Source: Acanthosepion pharaonis
Taxonomy: Eukaryota; Mollusca; Cephalopoda; Sepiida; Sepiidae
Reading direction: 5' to 3'
DNA length: 64,000 nucleotides
NCBI GenBank assembly: GCA_903632075.3
Contig: CAHIKZ030001814.1
Span: forward strand, 186,001-250,000
The notes beneath the pieces are model-generated. The model was given only the letters and a program-made list of their open reading frames with translations. It made no database searches and was not told the origin of the DNA. The translations under genes and the position numbers were made by a program. Shown here piece after piece: positions 1 to 10,397 of the stretch (its first letter is position 1; the number at the start of each line of letters is the position of its first letter).

Positions 1-239
1 GAGAAAGAAAAATACATCTTTCATCAGAATTTAAAACTGCAGATATTAATAAGCAACTGATATTTCATCAGTTATTATAACATGAATTTTTTACCTTCAG
101 TTACTACAGAATTCACATAAATTAACTTTTAATACTCATAACAATTTGGTGTCTCATGTGCTTCTATCAGTAACTTGCACTATTCCAGTCTGTTGTCTGT
201 ATGTGAAAACATTTTGTTTCTCTGTTAAAAAGAAAAGTT

Positions 240-1045
240 CACCTTCTTCTACATGTCAGATACCTTCAAGTATTGGTGATCATGGCTCTCCACAATTTCC
301 TGTCCTTTGCAGCTCTTAATAATTTTTTCTTTTGTTATCTCTCTTAAACCTTACTCCACTCAAGTTTGCCAAGTAGGGTTTGTTTGCGATGTTTTCTTCT
401 TTCCCAAGCCCTCTTTCTTCATTGGGCCTTAGAAATTTCAATTGACTTTTCATAATGTTAACTATAATTGTCTTTTTTGTTTCCATTTTCCCTAAAACTT
501 CATTGATGCTCACATATTTGGCTCATAGTATTCTCAGCATCCTTCTGTAGAACCACATTTCTATTGCCTCAAGTCTCTTCATCTGTGAGGAGGTTGTCCA
601 ACATTCACTACCATATAGGAAGTGTTATATTACATAACAGCTTAGTACACTTTTCTTTGTTTCTAAAGAAATTTTTCTGTTGCTTAGCTTTTGGAAAGTA
701 CCTTTAGCTCTCTCAATGCTCTTTTGGTTTTCAGTATCACATTTTCTGTCTTCTGGTAAAACACTTTGCAGATATTTAAATTGTTAAAGTGTTTGATTTT
801 GGTATCTCCAACTTGTAATTTGCATGTTGGGCTGTTGCTTTTGCTGAAAACCATGCAGTCTGTCTTCTTGCAGTTAATGTCAGTCTTTTCTTTACTACCT
901 TCTGTAGAAGTTCTTGTAGTTTCCTTCATGTATCTGCTATAAACACTGTCATCTGCATATTTTATGTTGTTAAGATTGTGGCTGCCAGTAATGAATCCTG
1001 GTAGGACTTCTAATTCTTTCAGAATCACCTTTACCTTACTACATG
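240..1045 (-). pseudogene. Non-LTR retrotransposon (LINE) reverse transcriptase, 3' part, decayed
   Basis: On the minus strand this encodes the second half of a LINE reverse transcriptase. The catalytic box is seen as YADDSVY near 940-958, preceded by LEVLPGF, and followed by the thumb and C-terminal part, ending in a segment that reads roughly LWR-AMI near 260-290. The reading frame is split by stops and shifts (main pieces 684-1045 and 316-513), so it makes no protein. The same family occurs on the plus strand at 3594-4672 and as a short tail at 17930-18065. The exact clade cannot be assigned by eye. The endonuclease and the start of RT are absent, which is the usual 5' truncation of LINE copies. 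Confidence 0.8.
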
Positions 1046-1139
1046 AAATTCTCATCTTACTTTGTAGAGACAGGCAAGTAGGATTTTGTTTTAACATGAT
1101 TTAGATAATTTTTGTGATGAGGAGTTATTTACTCTGTGA

Positions 1140-1350
1140 GCAATAACTGAACAGCACTAAATGATTAAATTCCTAGACATGAGCAGTGGAATGAGAACAG
1201 TCTACCCCTGTAGATTAAATAAAGGGTTCAGTTCAGAATTCTCTGTAGGTTACCCAGAACTAACACCTGAAGAAAGTTGAAGGGCACAACAGCCAAATCT
1301 TTGATAACAACAACAAAGTTGAGGATAATAGTCCAAATATAAATACTCAT
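1140..1350 (+). repeat. Interspersed repeat, non-coding, shared with 5030-5250
   Basis: This stretch aligns with 5100-5245: both contain an AGATTAAATAAA core, a following 'AATTCTC' and a 'GAAGAA..GCTGAA/GTTGAA' segment. Its last part (CAACAAAGTTGAGGATAATA) matches the arms of the inverted repeat at 25727-25883. In both places it lies beside a copy of the same LINE family, so it may be a companion repeat or UTR of that family. Confidence 0.5.
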
Positions 1351-1879
1351 TTGGAATGTTACAATTGTAGCTTTCAATCAGATTAAGCTAAACTGTAATG
1401 CATAATTATATTTATAATGTTAACAAAGTTGTCTAACATAAATAACTATTCTTAAGTGGAATAGAAAACTGCAGTGAAAAGCTACATTCAACCACAGATG
1501 TTGAACTGTTTTGGTGATTTTATTTTTAATCCTTATGTTCTTTAAAAACCAACAATCTTTTGAATATGATAAAAGTAAACATCAAACCATTAGCAAAACC
1601 ATATTTTTTTCTTTTGTTAAGAGATTACCAAAAATTACAGGTTTCATTGGTGTCATTTCAATAAAGGCAAAAAATATTCCACTTTAAATGTAAAATATCC
1701 TGAAAATATTTTAGTTTAAAGTGTTGTAACAAACAAAGAGCACTGAAAAAGTGATAGATACATTTACTTAGAAAAACTTTTTTAAGCAAAATTTCTTAGA
1801 AATAAAAATATTTGATTGGTCCCCTGGATATAATTATTGAAGGCATTTTCTCAATTATTACTTTTGTGCCCAAATAAGT
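1351..1879. other. AT-rich intergenic stretch, nothing recognised
   Basis: No open frame of note, no splice-bounded exon and no repeat family recognised. Confidence 0.5.
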
Positions 1880-2630
1880 CAGTGTGTCAAAAGGACAGTT
1901 GACACTGATATTATTTTGTACTACCTTCACTCCCTCAGCAATATTTATTGTTTTTAAAAGTGATGACTAGAATTTTAATAAAACTCTAACATATGAAAGT
2001 GAATTTTTACATTGTCATAAATTATCAAAGAATAAAGAAAAACATTATTAGATTGTTTATTTACAAGAATAATTTTATGGTTATAACATTCTAAAAATGT
2101 TAGGCAGCTAATACAATGTTTATCATTTACAAATTTATAAAGAATTATATATGAAAATTTTTATTCATTCATGAATTAATAAAAATTATGTAATCATAAA
2201 ACCAACTATAATAAAATCTTTATCATTTAACCGTTTATAAAATTTGAATTGATTGTTAATTCATCATTGTTTTGCCAACCATTTCAAAGAACACAATTTG
2301 TTGAAAATTTTGTAGGTATTTATAAATTTTTTAATAAAAAGATCTTTATAAATTTATTTCCTTATGAAATGGTAAATAATAAATGTTGTATTGAATTTTG
2401 TAAATAAACATTGCTGAGGAAGTCCCAGTAGTTTGGAGTAATAGTGTCAACAAAAAAACTGATACACCATTCAAATTTATTTCTTTATGAAATGGTAAAT
2501 AATAAATATTGTATTGTACCTAGTTTACATACTTTTATAATCTTGTAAATAAACATTGCCGAAGGAATTCTGGTAGTTTAGAGTAATAGTGGTGTCAACA
2601 GAAAAACTGTTCTTTTGATATACCATTTTT
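1880..2630. repeat. Inverted repeat cluster with a tandemly duplicated right arm
   Basis: The right half holds two direct copies of a 120-150 bp unit (2351-2470 and 2474-2626), sharing ATGAAATGGTAAATAATAAA, GTAAATAAACATTGC and GAGTAATAGT. The left half (about 1880-2155) is the same unit in reverse complement: TGACACT..CCTCAGCAAT-TTTATT at 1897-1950 and TAATACAATGTTTATCATTT near 2110-2130. The outer ends both read TCAAAAG(G/A)ACAG inward. This suggests a fold-back or MITE-type non-autonomous DNA transposon. No transposase is present. Confidence 0.5.
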
Positions 2631-3146
2631 TTGCAGGCATGAAGGTTAAACATTGCCTGAAGTATAATTAATATCTACAAACTAAAAAGATTATTTTCCA
2701 GCTCAGGGAAGGAAGAAAATTTTTTAAAGCCTTAACATACCAGTGCATTAAAACAAACATTTTTTTCCCTAAATGGATCTGTTAAAACCAGCTGGTCATA
2801 GAGGAATATATGCTATTAAATAATAACCAATTTTAGTTTTGTTTGAGTTTTGTACTATTTCTACAGTTCATTTTAATGCAGTTTACCAGGATGTAGGAAA
2901 TGCAGAAAGTAATGAAACAAAAATTTTCAGTCTGACCCACTTTCCAAAATCTGACCAAATATCAAAATTCGTTTTTTCAGCACCTACTCATACATTTTAG
3001 TACAAAGTACTGAATGAAAACAAAAGAAGCATCGTTCATTTTAGCACCTCTGAAATGTTAATACAATTTGTATTTGCCAAACCTTTTACTAAACATAAAT
3101 TGTTACAATGGAAATATATAATATGCCTGTTTTCTTGAAAATTAAC

Positions 3147-3263
3147 TTACTGTAACCAACAAGTCATTTTACCAGTTTTTGTTCCAAATAACCTACTTTT
3201 AACTGCATCTCCAGCCAATACAGTTAAAATCTCAACAAACTGATCTGCTTATTTAGCAACCAT
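3147..3263 (-). other. Short coding-like segment, origin unknown
   Basis: The minus strand reads 39 codons with one internal TAA. Composition looks protein-like (contains FVEILTVLAGDAVKSR) and the segment ends in a stop overlapping a GTAAGT. No family was recognised. It may be a repeat-borne coding remnant or chance. The rest of 2631-3419 is AT-rich with nothing recognised. Confidence 0.25.
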
Positions 3264-3419
3264 TTCTTTAGAAAACACATTTTATAGTAAAATTTTAAAT
3301 GTATTGTATATTATTTTTTTGTAAATCAGTAGAATGGAGGAGAAAAAAAAAAAAATCACTGGAAACATGCTTTCCCCTTTGTCTATATGTGATTTGAACT
3401 AAAGCATCCTTTTTGTGCC

Positions 3420-3479
3420 AGCCAGAGTTGTACAAAATTGGCTTCAACTTACTGAAGCCAATTTTGTACAACTCCGGCT
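3420..3479. repeat. Near-perfect 27-bp hairpin
   Basis: 3420-3446 and 3453-3479 are reverse complements over 27 bp with a single mismatch, separated by a 6-base loop (ACTTAC). It lies in AT-rich DNA without a gene. Such a fold could be a miRNA-like precursor, a MITE relic or a replication-slippage product. Nothing in the sequence decides between these. Confidence 0.75.
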
Positions 3480-3593
3480 CAAATTTCAGAAATCTGAAGA
3501 AAACTATCAAAGAAAGTGTACACATCAGACAGGTTTTATTATTAAACATATATATGATACAAATAACTGTTGAAACTGTTAGGTAACCTTGAC

Positions 3594-4672
3594 ATATTTG
3601 GGAAGGATATTAAAATAATCCAGAATGTATACTAGCAGCAAACTGCTGACATACAAATAGAAAACAAATCCAGTAAATATACACAAATAGAAAGGGGTGT
3701 AAGACAAAGATGTGTCTTTTCACATGACTTTTTCAACCTATACAGTGAGATAATTCTGAGAGAATTAAAAGTCCTACCAGGATTCATTATTGGCAGCAAA
3801 CAATCTTAGCAGCATAAGATATGCAAATGACAATGTTGATAGCAGGCATAGAAAAGAAACTACAAGAACTCCTGTAGAAGGTAGTGAAAGAAAGCAAGAA
3901 GAAAGGACTAAACCTCAATTTCTAGAATGCATGGTTATTAGCAAATGGAACAGCCTAACATGCAAATTACAAATTAGAGATACCAAAATAAAGCAAGTAC
4001 AACAATTTAATATCTGGTAAGTATTTTAACAGAGGATGGAAAGTATCATACTGAAATCAAAAAGTGTGTTGCAATAGCAAAATATGCCTTTCAAAAACTA
4101 AGCAAAGTATTAAGAAGCAGAAAAATTTCATTAGAAAGAAAGAGTAATGAATTTCTTGTTATATCTATGTATGGGTATGCATATATGTTAGTAATAGTGA
4201 TGATAGGGGATAATATCAGTCCTATATGGTAAAGAATTCTCGATAACTTCCTTACAGATGAGACTTGAAGCAATAAAAAAAGTGATTCTACAGAAAGATG
4301 CTGAGAATACTATGAATGGAACATGAAGTTTTAGAGAAAATGAAAACAAAAAGGACACTTATACTCAGCATCAAGAAGAGAAAATGAAAATTTCTAGGTA
4401 ATATAATGATAAAAGAGGGACTGAAAAATTTTATATTCACAGTACAGATTGAAGGCAAGAGGTACAGAGGAAAATGACACATCATCTACCTAGCAAACTT
4501 GAGCAAATGTATGGCAGAACAAGGTTTAGGAGAGATAACAAAATGACAAAATTAAGGGCTACAAAGGATAGGAACTTGTGGAGAGCCATGATCACCAACA
4601 TCCTGAAGAGAAATGGTACATTGAAGACAACCAAATAAAAAGTTTCATAGATGTGCCAAGTGGGCATATCTG
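3594..4672 (+). pseudogene. LINE reverse transcriptase fragment, same family as 240-1045
   Basis: The plus strand shows, in order, an RT finger/palm segment (GVRQRCVFS at about 3694-3720, ILRELKVLPGF at 3757-3789), the catalytic box altered to YAND near 3820, a TCKLQ / DTKIKQVQQF segment to 4020, then thumb and C-terminal pieces (FQKLSKVLRSRKISLE near 4090-4140; KWMAEQGLGE near 4505-4535) ending near 4615. Several frameshifts and stops are present. The metal-binding YADD is read as YAND, so the protein would be dead even with an intact frame. A block near 4141-4210 recurs at 4679-4743. Confidence 0.8.
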
Positions 4673-4678
4673 AAAGTA

Positions 4679-4743
4679 AGAGTAAAATTCTTGTTATATC
4701 AATGTATGTGTATGTATATATGTTAGTAATAGTGATGATAGGG
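4679..4743 (+). repeat. Direct repeat of 4141-4210
   Basis: About 65 bp including TTAGTAATAGTGATGATAGG recur from the middle of the neighbouring LINE copy just beyond its 3' end, with few differences. It looks like a local duplication or a tail of a second insertion. Confidence 0.65.
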
Positions 4744-5250
4744 GAAATTTAAGTACTCACTTTTATGCATATGTGAGAAAGAAAGACTGATATAACATTG
4801 GCTTTTGGCAGCTGAGTTACTTTGAAGTGTAGCGTCTCTGTATTGGATTTTTATGCTGATGCTGCACTCTCATCTGTTGGAGTTCTACAAATGAAAAGGT
4901 TGTTTTATGAATTTATTTGTTCCAGGCAGGTAAGAAATGAGATCTTCAGGCTTAACTGTGACTGGTTGGAAAATATTGAAATATTACATCAACTGGAAAT
5001 GATGCACGCCTTTTGGTACTTTTAGTTGCTGGCATAAGAGTATCCATGTAAGTCCTGGCTGTGATGGGCTACAAGGCCTAAAACAAAAGGTATCTTAAGG
5101 ACTGTAGGAAGAATTAACTCCTACAATGTTCCTGAACATGGGCAACAGAATGAGAAATCACCTTTATGGAGATTAAATAAAAGGTTAAGCTGAAAATTCT
5201 CAGATGGATAAATATTGTAAGACACTTGAAGAACGCTGAATTGTGACTGT
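4744..5250 (+). repeat. Interspersed repeat following the LINE copy
   Basis: It contains a 67-codon frame (4822-5025) with no recognisable domain and a possible AG...GTAAGA pair at 4814/4928. The final 150 bp match the repeat at 1140-1350. I read it as a dispersed repeat, not a gene. Confidence 0.4.
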
Positions 5251-5256
5251 AAGAGT

Positions 5257-5303
5257 AATTGGTCTAGTTTTCTAATTTTTGAGATTAGGAAACTAGACTA
5301 ATT
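5257..5303. repeat. 20-bp hairpin
   Basis: AATTGGTCTAGTTTTCTAAT at 5257-5276 pairs with 5284-5303 (two mismatches, both G-U compatible), with a 7-base loop. Confidence 0.7.
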
Positions 5304-5892
5304 GTCATATGCCCTACTCGACGAATAATTTATAATGCAATCATACGCTGACCAGGAGATATATACATTATCACGACTATGGAGAGATACGGGCTATCTC
5401 TCTCAGATCATGACAAATGGACAATCAGTAAACAAAAAGATTTAAAAGAACACTGTTTGATTGGGATAATCAAACAGTAATCTTTTCCCAGGTTCGCTTC
5501 GGTTTCAACACAAATACTGATCCACAATTCAAGGATGAACGATAAAGCATAATAAATTTTGGATTTTTTAATATGTACATATACACAAGATATTATAATA
5601 AAAGAAAAATATAAGCATGAGTAAAGCATCCGACGACCAGAATCTCAAGACATATGTTGAGATACCAAAATATGCCCAAATTCAAGTGGATTCGACTGAA
5701 CCCGAATGGATAAAAAAATAAGTATGAATAACTACGAATGCAGAAATCGACGCATAACCAAAAAAAAAAAAAAAAAAAAAGGAGATGGGATAGGATTTAC
5801 ATATTACTATTTTGACATGTGGAAAGGTGTTTGCGAGAACATAAAATTTATGGATGCATGTGTATCTTTCTAACACGGGTCCAAAATATATA
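5304..5892. other. Left flank of the Copia insertion, nothing recognised
   Basis: This contains an AGAGATA/TATCTCT mini-palindrome near 5382-5402 and an A-run at 5760-5780. Minus-strand frames here look like chance. It is the pre-insertion site continued at 10398. Confidence 0.4.
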
Positions 5893-5897
5893 GTTAC

Positions 5898-6070
5898 TGT
5901 TAATCAACGTGAAGTTGTTCCCCTTGTACCTTCCCCATGAGTGAGGTACGATTGAGGCGGAAACACAGGGTTAGGGACAGTTGGTTACCACCACGTGGTG
6001 TTGGAAGGTCGCTAAATAAATTCTCTCTCTCCACACACAAGTCTTGTTGGAGTCAGTTATTTAATTCACA
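5898..6070 (+). repeat. Copia 5' LTR, 173 bp
   Basis: Begins TGTTAATCAACG and ends TTCACA. The partner at 10236-10392 matches except at the first few bases, two or three substitutions and 16 bp present only here (GGCGGAAACACAGG region, about 5955-5972). Confidence 0.93.
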
Positions 6071-6071
6071 T

Positions 6072-6082
6072 TGGTAGCAGAG
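6072..6082 (+). other. Primer binding site, initiator Met tRNA
   Basis: TGGTAGCAGAG one base after the LTR is complementary to the 3' end of animal initiator methionine tRNA (…CUCUGCUACCA). It primes minus-strand cDNA synthesis. Confidence 0.85.
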
Positions 6083-6100
6083 CATTTAGATCGTAAAAAA

Positions 6101-6604
6101 ATGGCTTCAAAGTTTATTTCCCCACCTCCCTTAAACACGGACAAGTACAATACTTGGAAAAAAGAAAAGCAAGTGTGGGAACTTGCCACCAGCTTAGAGA
6201 TACATAGACGCACCCCAGTGGTACTTCTATCTTTGGAAGGAAAGGCCAGGGAAGCTGTACTAGAATTGGACATTGCCACCCTAAATGCCGATGGTGACAT
6301 GGAAAAGTTATACCAAAAACTGGACACACTTTTCTTGGAAGACGCAAACCAGGCAGCTTTTACAGCGTATGAATCCTTTGAGCAATACACACGACAGAGC
6401 ACTGATTCAATTGATGATTTTCTTATCTGCTTTGATCGTAACGTTCAATATTGCGACGCTTCATCACCCACCACTCCTCCAGTCATGGTGAAAAATGAAA
6501 TGGATGTTGCTTTCAGCATGGATAATCAGGAGGAGCAATCTAGTGGGACATTTTACAATCGTTCAAATAGAACTACTACTCGCTTTTTCTGGTCGGCGAG
6601 GTAA
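6101..6604 (+). pseudogene. Copia gag (capsid) N-terminal part
   Basis: ATG at 6101 opens a 167-codon frame ending at a stop at 6602-6604. The longer frame upstream starts inside the PBS and is not used. The protein has the usual Copia gag layout: a start such as MASKFISPPPLNTDKYNTWK followed by helical capsid repeats. The nucleocapsid knuckle lies downstream in the +2 frame, so gag is separated from its zinc knuckle by a shift. This could be decay or, less likely, a programmed frameshift. Confidence 0.85.
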
Positions 6605-6639
6605 TGGCAGGAGGGTCGTAACAGAAATTCAACACGCTC

Positions 6640-7291
6640 CACTGATAAAAATCTAAACCCACTAGGACCTGAAGGAAATGCCACTGTTTCACATGTGGAT
6701 GCAAATTCCACAGGGCTCGCGAATGTCCATACACAGAAGATACATCGCATAAAAAGGAAGACAATGAAAACATACTCGTCTCCAACCTCGTGCTGATGAG
6801 TCAGCAAAAAGGGGAAGATGGCGCTAACACGTTTTTGGGTGAAACACTAGGCTCGGCTGTCTTGGATTCTGGTGCCTCTGGGACTGTTTGTGGAAAGAAA
6901 TGGTACGAGTGTTTTCTTGAAACCATACCAGAAAAACAAAAAAAAATATATAAAAATTCGAGACGGAGTGAGAACATATAAGTTTGGTGATGGAAACAAA
7001 CTCAAATCCATCTACACAGTCACTCTACCGTGTGTCATTGCCGATGTTGAAGTTAGTATCGTAACTGATGTTGTGGACTCTGACATACCATTTCTGTTAA
7101 GTAAAAATTCCATGAAAAGAGCCAGGACATGCCTCAATTTTGAGAATGACACTGTTACCATGCCGGGGAGAAAAGTCCCAATGCAGTGTACTTCATCTGG
7201 TCACTACCACATCCCTATTAGCAGACCTCTACCAGACCGAGGTAAGTTCAAGCAAATTTTATTTATTAAAGAAATTGCTAGTAAAAATTGA
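6640..7291 (+). pseudogene. Copia nucleocapsid knuckle and aspartic protease
   Basis: A canonical CX2CX4HX4C zinc knuckle is encoded at 6685-6726 (CFTCGCKFHRAREC). In the same frame follows the protease active site LDSGAS near 6864-6881. The frame then slips at an A-rich run (about 6938-6955) and continues to a TGA at 7289-7291. The knuckle packages RNA and the protease cleaves the polyprotein. The frameshift at the homopolymer could be a sequencing error or a real lesion. Confidence 0.85.
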
Positions 7292-7970
7292 CTAGAGAAA
7301 ATTAAAATTGCCACAAAGTTGCAGAGACAATTCAGTCACCCCAGCAGCAAAAAGCTATGTGATTTAGTGAGAAATGCTGGAATGAGAGATTCTGAATTTA
7401 TTAAAATTTTACAAGAACTTCCCAATTCATGTGAAATTTGCATGAGGTACAAAAGGACTGAACCTAGACCCATTGTTGGATTCTCATTAGGAACCTATTT
7501 CAATGAGAGCATTGCCATGGACATCAAAGAAATTAACGGCAACAAGGTACTGCACCTAATTGACCATGGTACAAGATACAGTGTTGGAGTCAAGATTCCT
7601 AGTAAGGAAAGTTCCGACATCATTAATGCCATCTTCAAGCACTGGGTTGCATATTTTGGAACCCCGGGATTTATCCTCACTGACAATGGCAGAGAATTTA
7701 ATAACCAGTCATTTAGAGATATGGCGCAAAATTTAAACATTGTGGTACGTACCACTGCTTCTGAAAGTCCTTGGAGCAATGGGTTAAATGAAAGACACAA
7801 TGGGATATTGGGAGAAATGGTAAAGAAAACCATAGAAGATACCAACTGTAGTTTTGAGGTAGCACTTGCATGGGCCATAAGTGCCAAAAACACACTTCAG
7901 TGTTCACGGATACAGTCCCAATCAACTTGTTTTTGGCAAAAATCCCAACCTACCTGCCTTTCTAAATGAT
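7292..7970 (+). pseudogene. Copia integrase
   Basis: It runs in frame with the preceding segment after the TGA. The zinc-binding part is seen as H-P near 7336 and CEIC near 7432. The catalytic triad is present: D in AMDIKEI (about 7516), D in LTDNG (about 7678) and E in NERHNG (about 7790). A frameshift near 7885-7925 moves the C-terminal part into the frame that continues as RT. Confidence 0.88.
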
Positions 7971-9375
7971 AAACTTCCTGCATTAGAAGGTGTTTCCACC
8001 AGTGAAGTTGTTGCAGATAACCTAAATGCTATGCATGCTGCCAGGAAACAATTCATAGCATGTGAGTCCTCGGAGAAACTAATACGTGCACTTCGTCACC
8101 AAGTTAGAATAGGTATAGCACAAGCCTACAAAAATGGTGATGCCGTCCTTTATAAAAGAAACCTGTGTGATAGATGGCTTGGTCCAGGAACTGTTATAGG
8201 GTGGGAACATAAGCAGGTGCTTGTCAAACATGGTGGTACATATGTAAGGGTACATCCATCTCGCTTAACACCCTACCCTGAGACATATCGAAGCTCTTCC
8301 AAGGACAGCATCAAGGAACCTAGTGCCTCACAGAATAGGCTCGAAGAATCTCCAGAAGTACCAATTTCTGAAGAGTTTGATATGAATGAAGATTTGGGAA
8401 CCACAAACAACAATGTCGAGCAACATCAGACTGTAGAAGCAAGAGATAGACCACATAAGCAGGACTTTACTCCAAAGAAAATTGAGCTTCCTAAACCAGG
8501 ACAAACTATTAAATGCAAGCTTGCCAATGACACAGATCCAGAATGGAAAAAATTAAATGTCATAAGTAGGGCAGGCAAAGCAACAGGCAAAAACAAGCAT
8601 TTGATGAATGTGGTTATGGAACAGGGTGAACCTTTTTGGCTGGACTTTGAACATGGGGTATCAGAGTGGCAAACAAGTGAGGTTGAGGAAACTGAACTTG
8701 AACACACTTCTTGTGACGAGGAAAATATAATGATTTCCTCCTCTAATGATGACCTGGAACTGGAAGAGGCAAGAAAGAAAGAGCTCAAAAGCTGGGTTGA
8801 AAATAAAGTGTATGCCCAAGTACCTGACCAAGGTCAACCAAAAATTTCCACAAGATGGATTTACACAAATAAAAATTCCAATGGCAAGCAAACCTATAAA
8901 GCCAGACTTGTGGCAAGAGGCTTCCAGGATAGAGACACTAACAACATAAGGAATGATTCTCCCACATGCTCTAAAGGTGGTTTACGCATAGCACTGGCAA
9001 TAATGGCAGCTAACCAGTGGATGTGTAAATCAATGGACATAAAGACCGCATTCCTGCAGAGCAAGCAGTTGGATCGACTGGTTTATCTGGATCCTCCTAA
9101 AGAAGCCAATGTACCTCAGGGCCATATCTGGAAACTCTCAAAATGTGTGTATGGCTTGACTGATGCTTCCAGGTCCTGGTACTTAACACTCAAGGAAGAA
9201 TTAATGAAGTCAGGAGCAATAGCTTCAAAATATGATCAAGCAATATTTACATGGCATTTTGGAAACAAACTGCAAGGTATAATTGCTGCTCATGTCGATG
9301 ATTTTTGCTTTGCAGGGTCAGAGATCTTTCAAAGCAGAGTTCCAATACATAGGATTAGATATAAAAAAGAATAAT
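7881..9375 (+). pseudogene. Copia integrase C-terminus and reverse transcriptase
   Basis: A 497-codon frame. Residues 1-150 are the integrase tail and linker (GYSPNQLVFG; HPSRLTPYP). About residue 310 the RT_2 domain begins, with WIYTNK, KARLVARGF, DIKTAFLQ and the catalytic AHVDDF near 9288-9305. Just after this, the frame breaks and resumes as EFQYIGLDIKK in another frame, apparently with a few dozen bases missing compared with family members. This is the longest intact piece of the element. Confidence 0.9.
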
Positions 9376-10161
9376 GAGAATATCAAACTTGGACAAAACG
9401 AGTATGTAAAGAAATTAAAATATATTCCGATAGAAGCAGGCAGGAACCTTAAAGACAATTTCCACAACAGAAATTACTGAAATCAGTTATTGGTCAACTT
9501 AACTGGCTGGCCACTCAAACCAGACCTGATCTAAGTTATGATGTTAGTGCATTAAGCTCCATTCTAAAACAACAAAATGTAGAATGTATAAAACAAGCCA
9601 ATAGAGTAGTTAAGAAAGCAAAAATCATAGATAGACATCCCTCACTTAGGAAACCTTAAGCATTTAAAAATTGTTGCATATAGTGATGCTTCTTTTGCTA
9701 ATTTGACAGATGGAGGGTCACAAGGAGGCTATATACTCTTTTTGGTAGGAAATAATAAATACATGCCCATTGCATGGCAATCCAAACGCATTAGAAGGGT
9801 GGTCAAAAGTACACTGGCTGCTGAAACTCTAGCTATGGTTGATATGTCAGAAGCCTGCCTGTTTTACAGAAAACTATTATTGGAATTACTGCAACTAAAA
9901 GATGAAACTGAGAACATTAAGATCATATGCAAAACTGACAATTCCTGTCTCTATGACTCAGTACATTCATCAACACAGATTTTGGGTAAGAGACTTCACA
10001 TTGAGATGGCCATTTTGAGAGAAATGTTGGACAGAAAAGAAATTGCAGAGTTCTCTTGGATACCAACTGATGAAAAAGTTGCAGACTCCTTGACAAAGAA
10101 AGGAGTATCATCATTTAAAATCCTTGGCTTTATATCAGAGCCCAAGGAATTATCTGTTTAA
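9376..10161 (+). pseudogene. Copia RT tail and RNase H
   Basis: RT connection (IGQLNWLATQTRPDLS near 9490-9540) then RNase H (YSDASFANLTDGG near 9679-9717, STLAAETLA near 9808-9835, and a conserved C-terminal DSLTKKG near 10084-10104). Shifts occur near 9463 and near 9655. The RNase H portion from 9661 to the stop at 10161 is itself an open frame. Confidence 0.85.
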
Positions 10162-10203
10162 TAAATTCAAAATTTTTTTAATCTCTTTTTCAGATGTTCA
10201 TCT

Positions 10204-10235
10204 GAAAGAAGAAAGAAAAGAAAAAAGGGGAAGAA
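10204..10235 (+). other. Polypurine tract
   Basis: An almost pure A/G run directly upstream of the 3' LTR, expected to prime plus-strand cDNA. Confidence 0.85.
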
Positions 10236-10392
10236 TTATTATCAACGTGAAGTTGTTCCCCTTGTACCTTCTCCATGAGTGAGGTATGATTGTTAGGGAC
10301 AGTTGGTTACCACCACGTGGTGTTGGAAGGTCGCTAAATAAATTCTCTCTCTCCACACACAAGTCTTGTTGGAGTCAGTTATTTAATTCACA
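10236..10392 (+). repeat. Copia 3' LTR, 157 bp
   Basis: Begins TTATTATCAACG, so the TG of the 5' LTR has mutated to TT, and ends TTCACA followed by GTTAC. It lacks 16 bp found in the 5' LTR. Confidence 0.93.
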
Positions 10393-10397
10393 GTTAC

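Larger units (their letters stand above)
5898..10392 (+). mobile_element. Ty1/Copia LTR retrotransposon, structurally complete, coding-defective
   Basis: A 4495-bp element bounded by LTRs, with a 5-bp target duplication (GTTAC at 5893-5897 and 10393-10397). Internal order is PBS, gag, CCHC knuckle, protease, integrase, reverse transcriptase, RNase H, polypurine tract; integrase before RT is the hallmark of Copia. Small size and short LTRs resemble the GalEa-type Copia elements of aquatic invertebrates, which is an inference. LTRs differ by a handful of substitutions plus a 16-bp indel, so insertion is not very old, yet pol carries several frameshifts, an in-frame TGA and a likely deletion in RT. 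Confidence 0.95.

Noticed and set aside
6061..6402. 113-codon minus-strand frame
   Set aside because: Antisense shadow of Copia gag with no family match.
8426..8788. 120-codon minus-strand frame, serine-rich
   Set aside because: Antisense shadow of the acidic linker of Copia pol.
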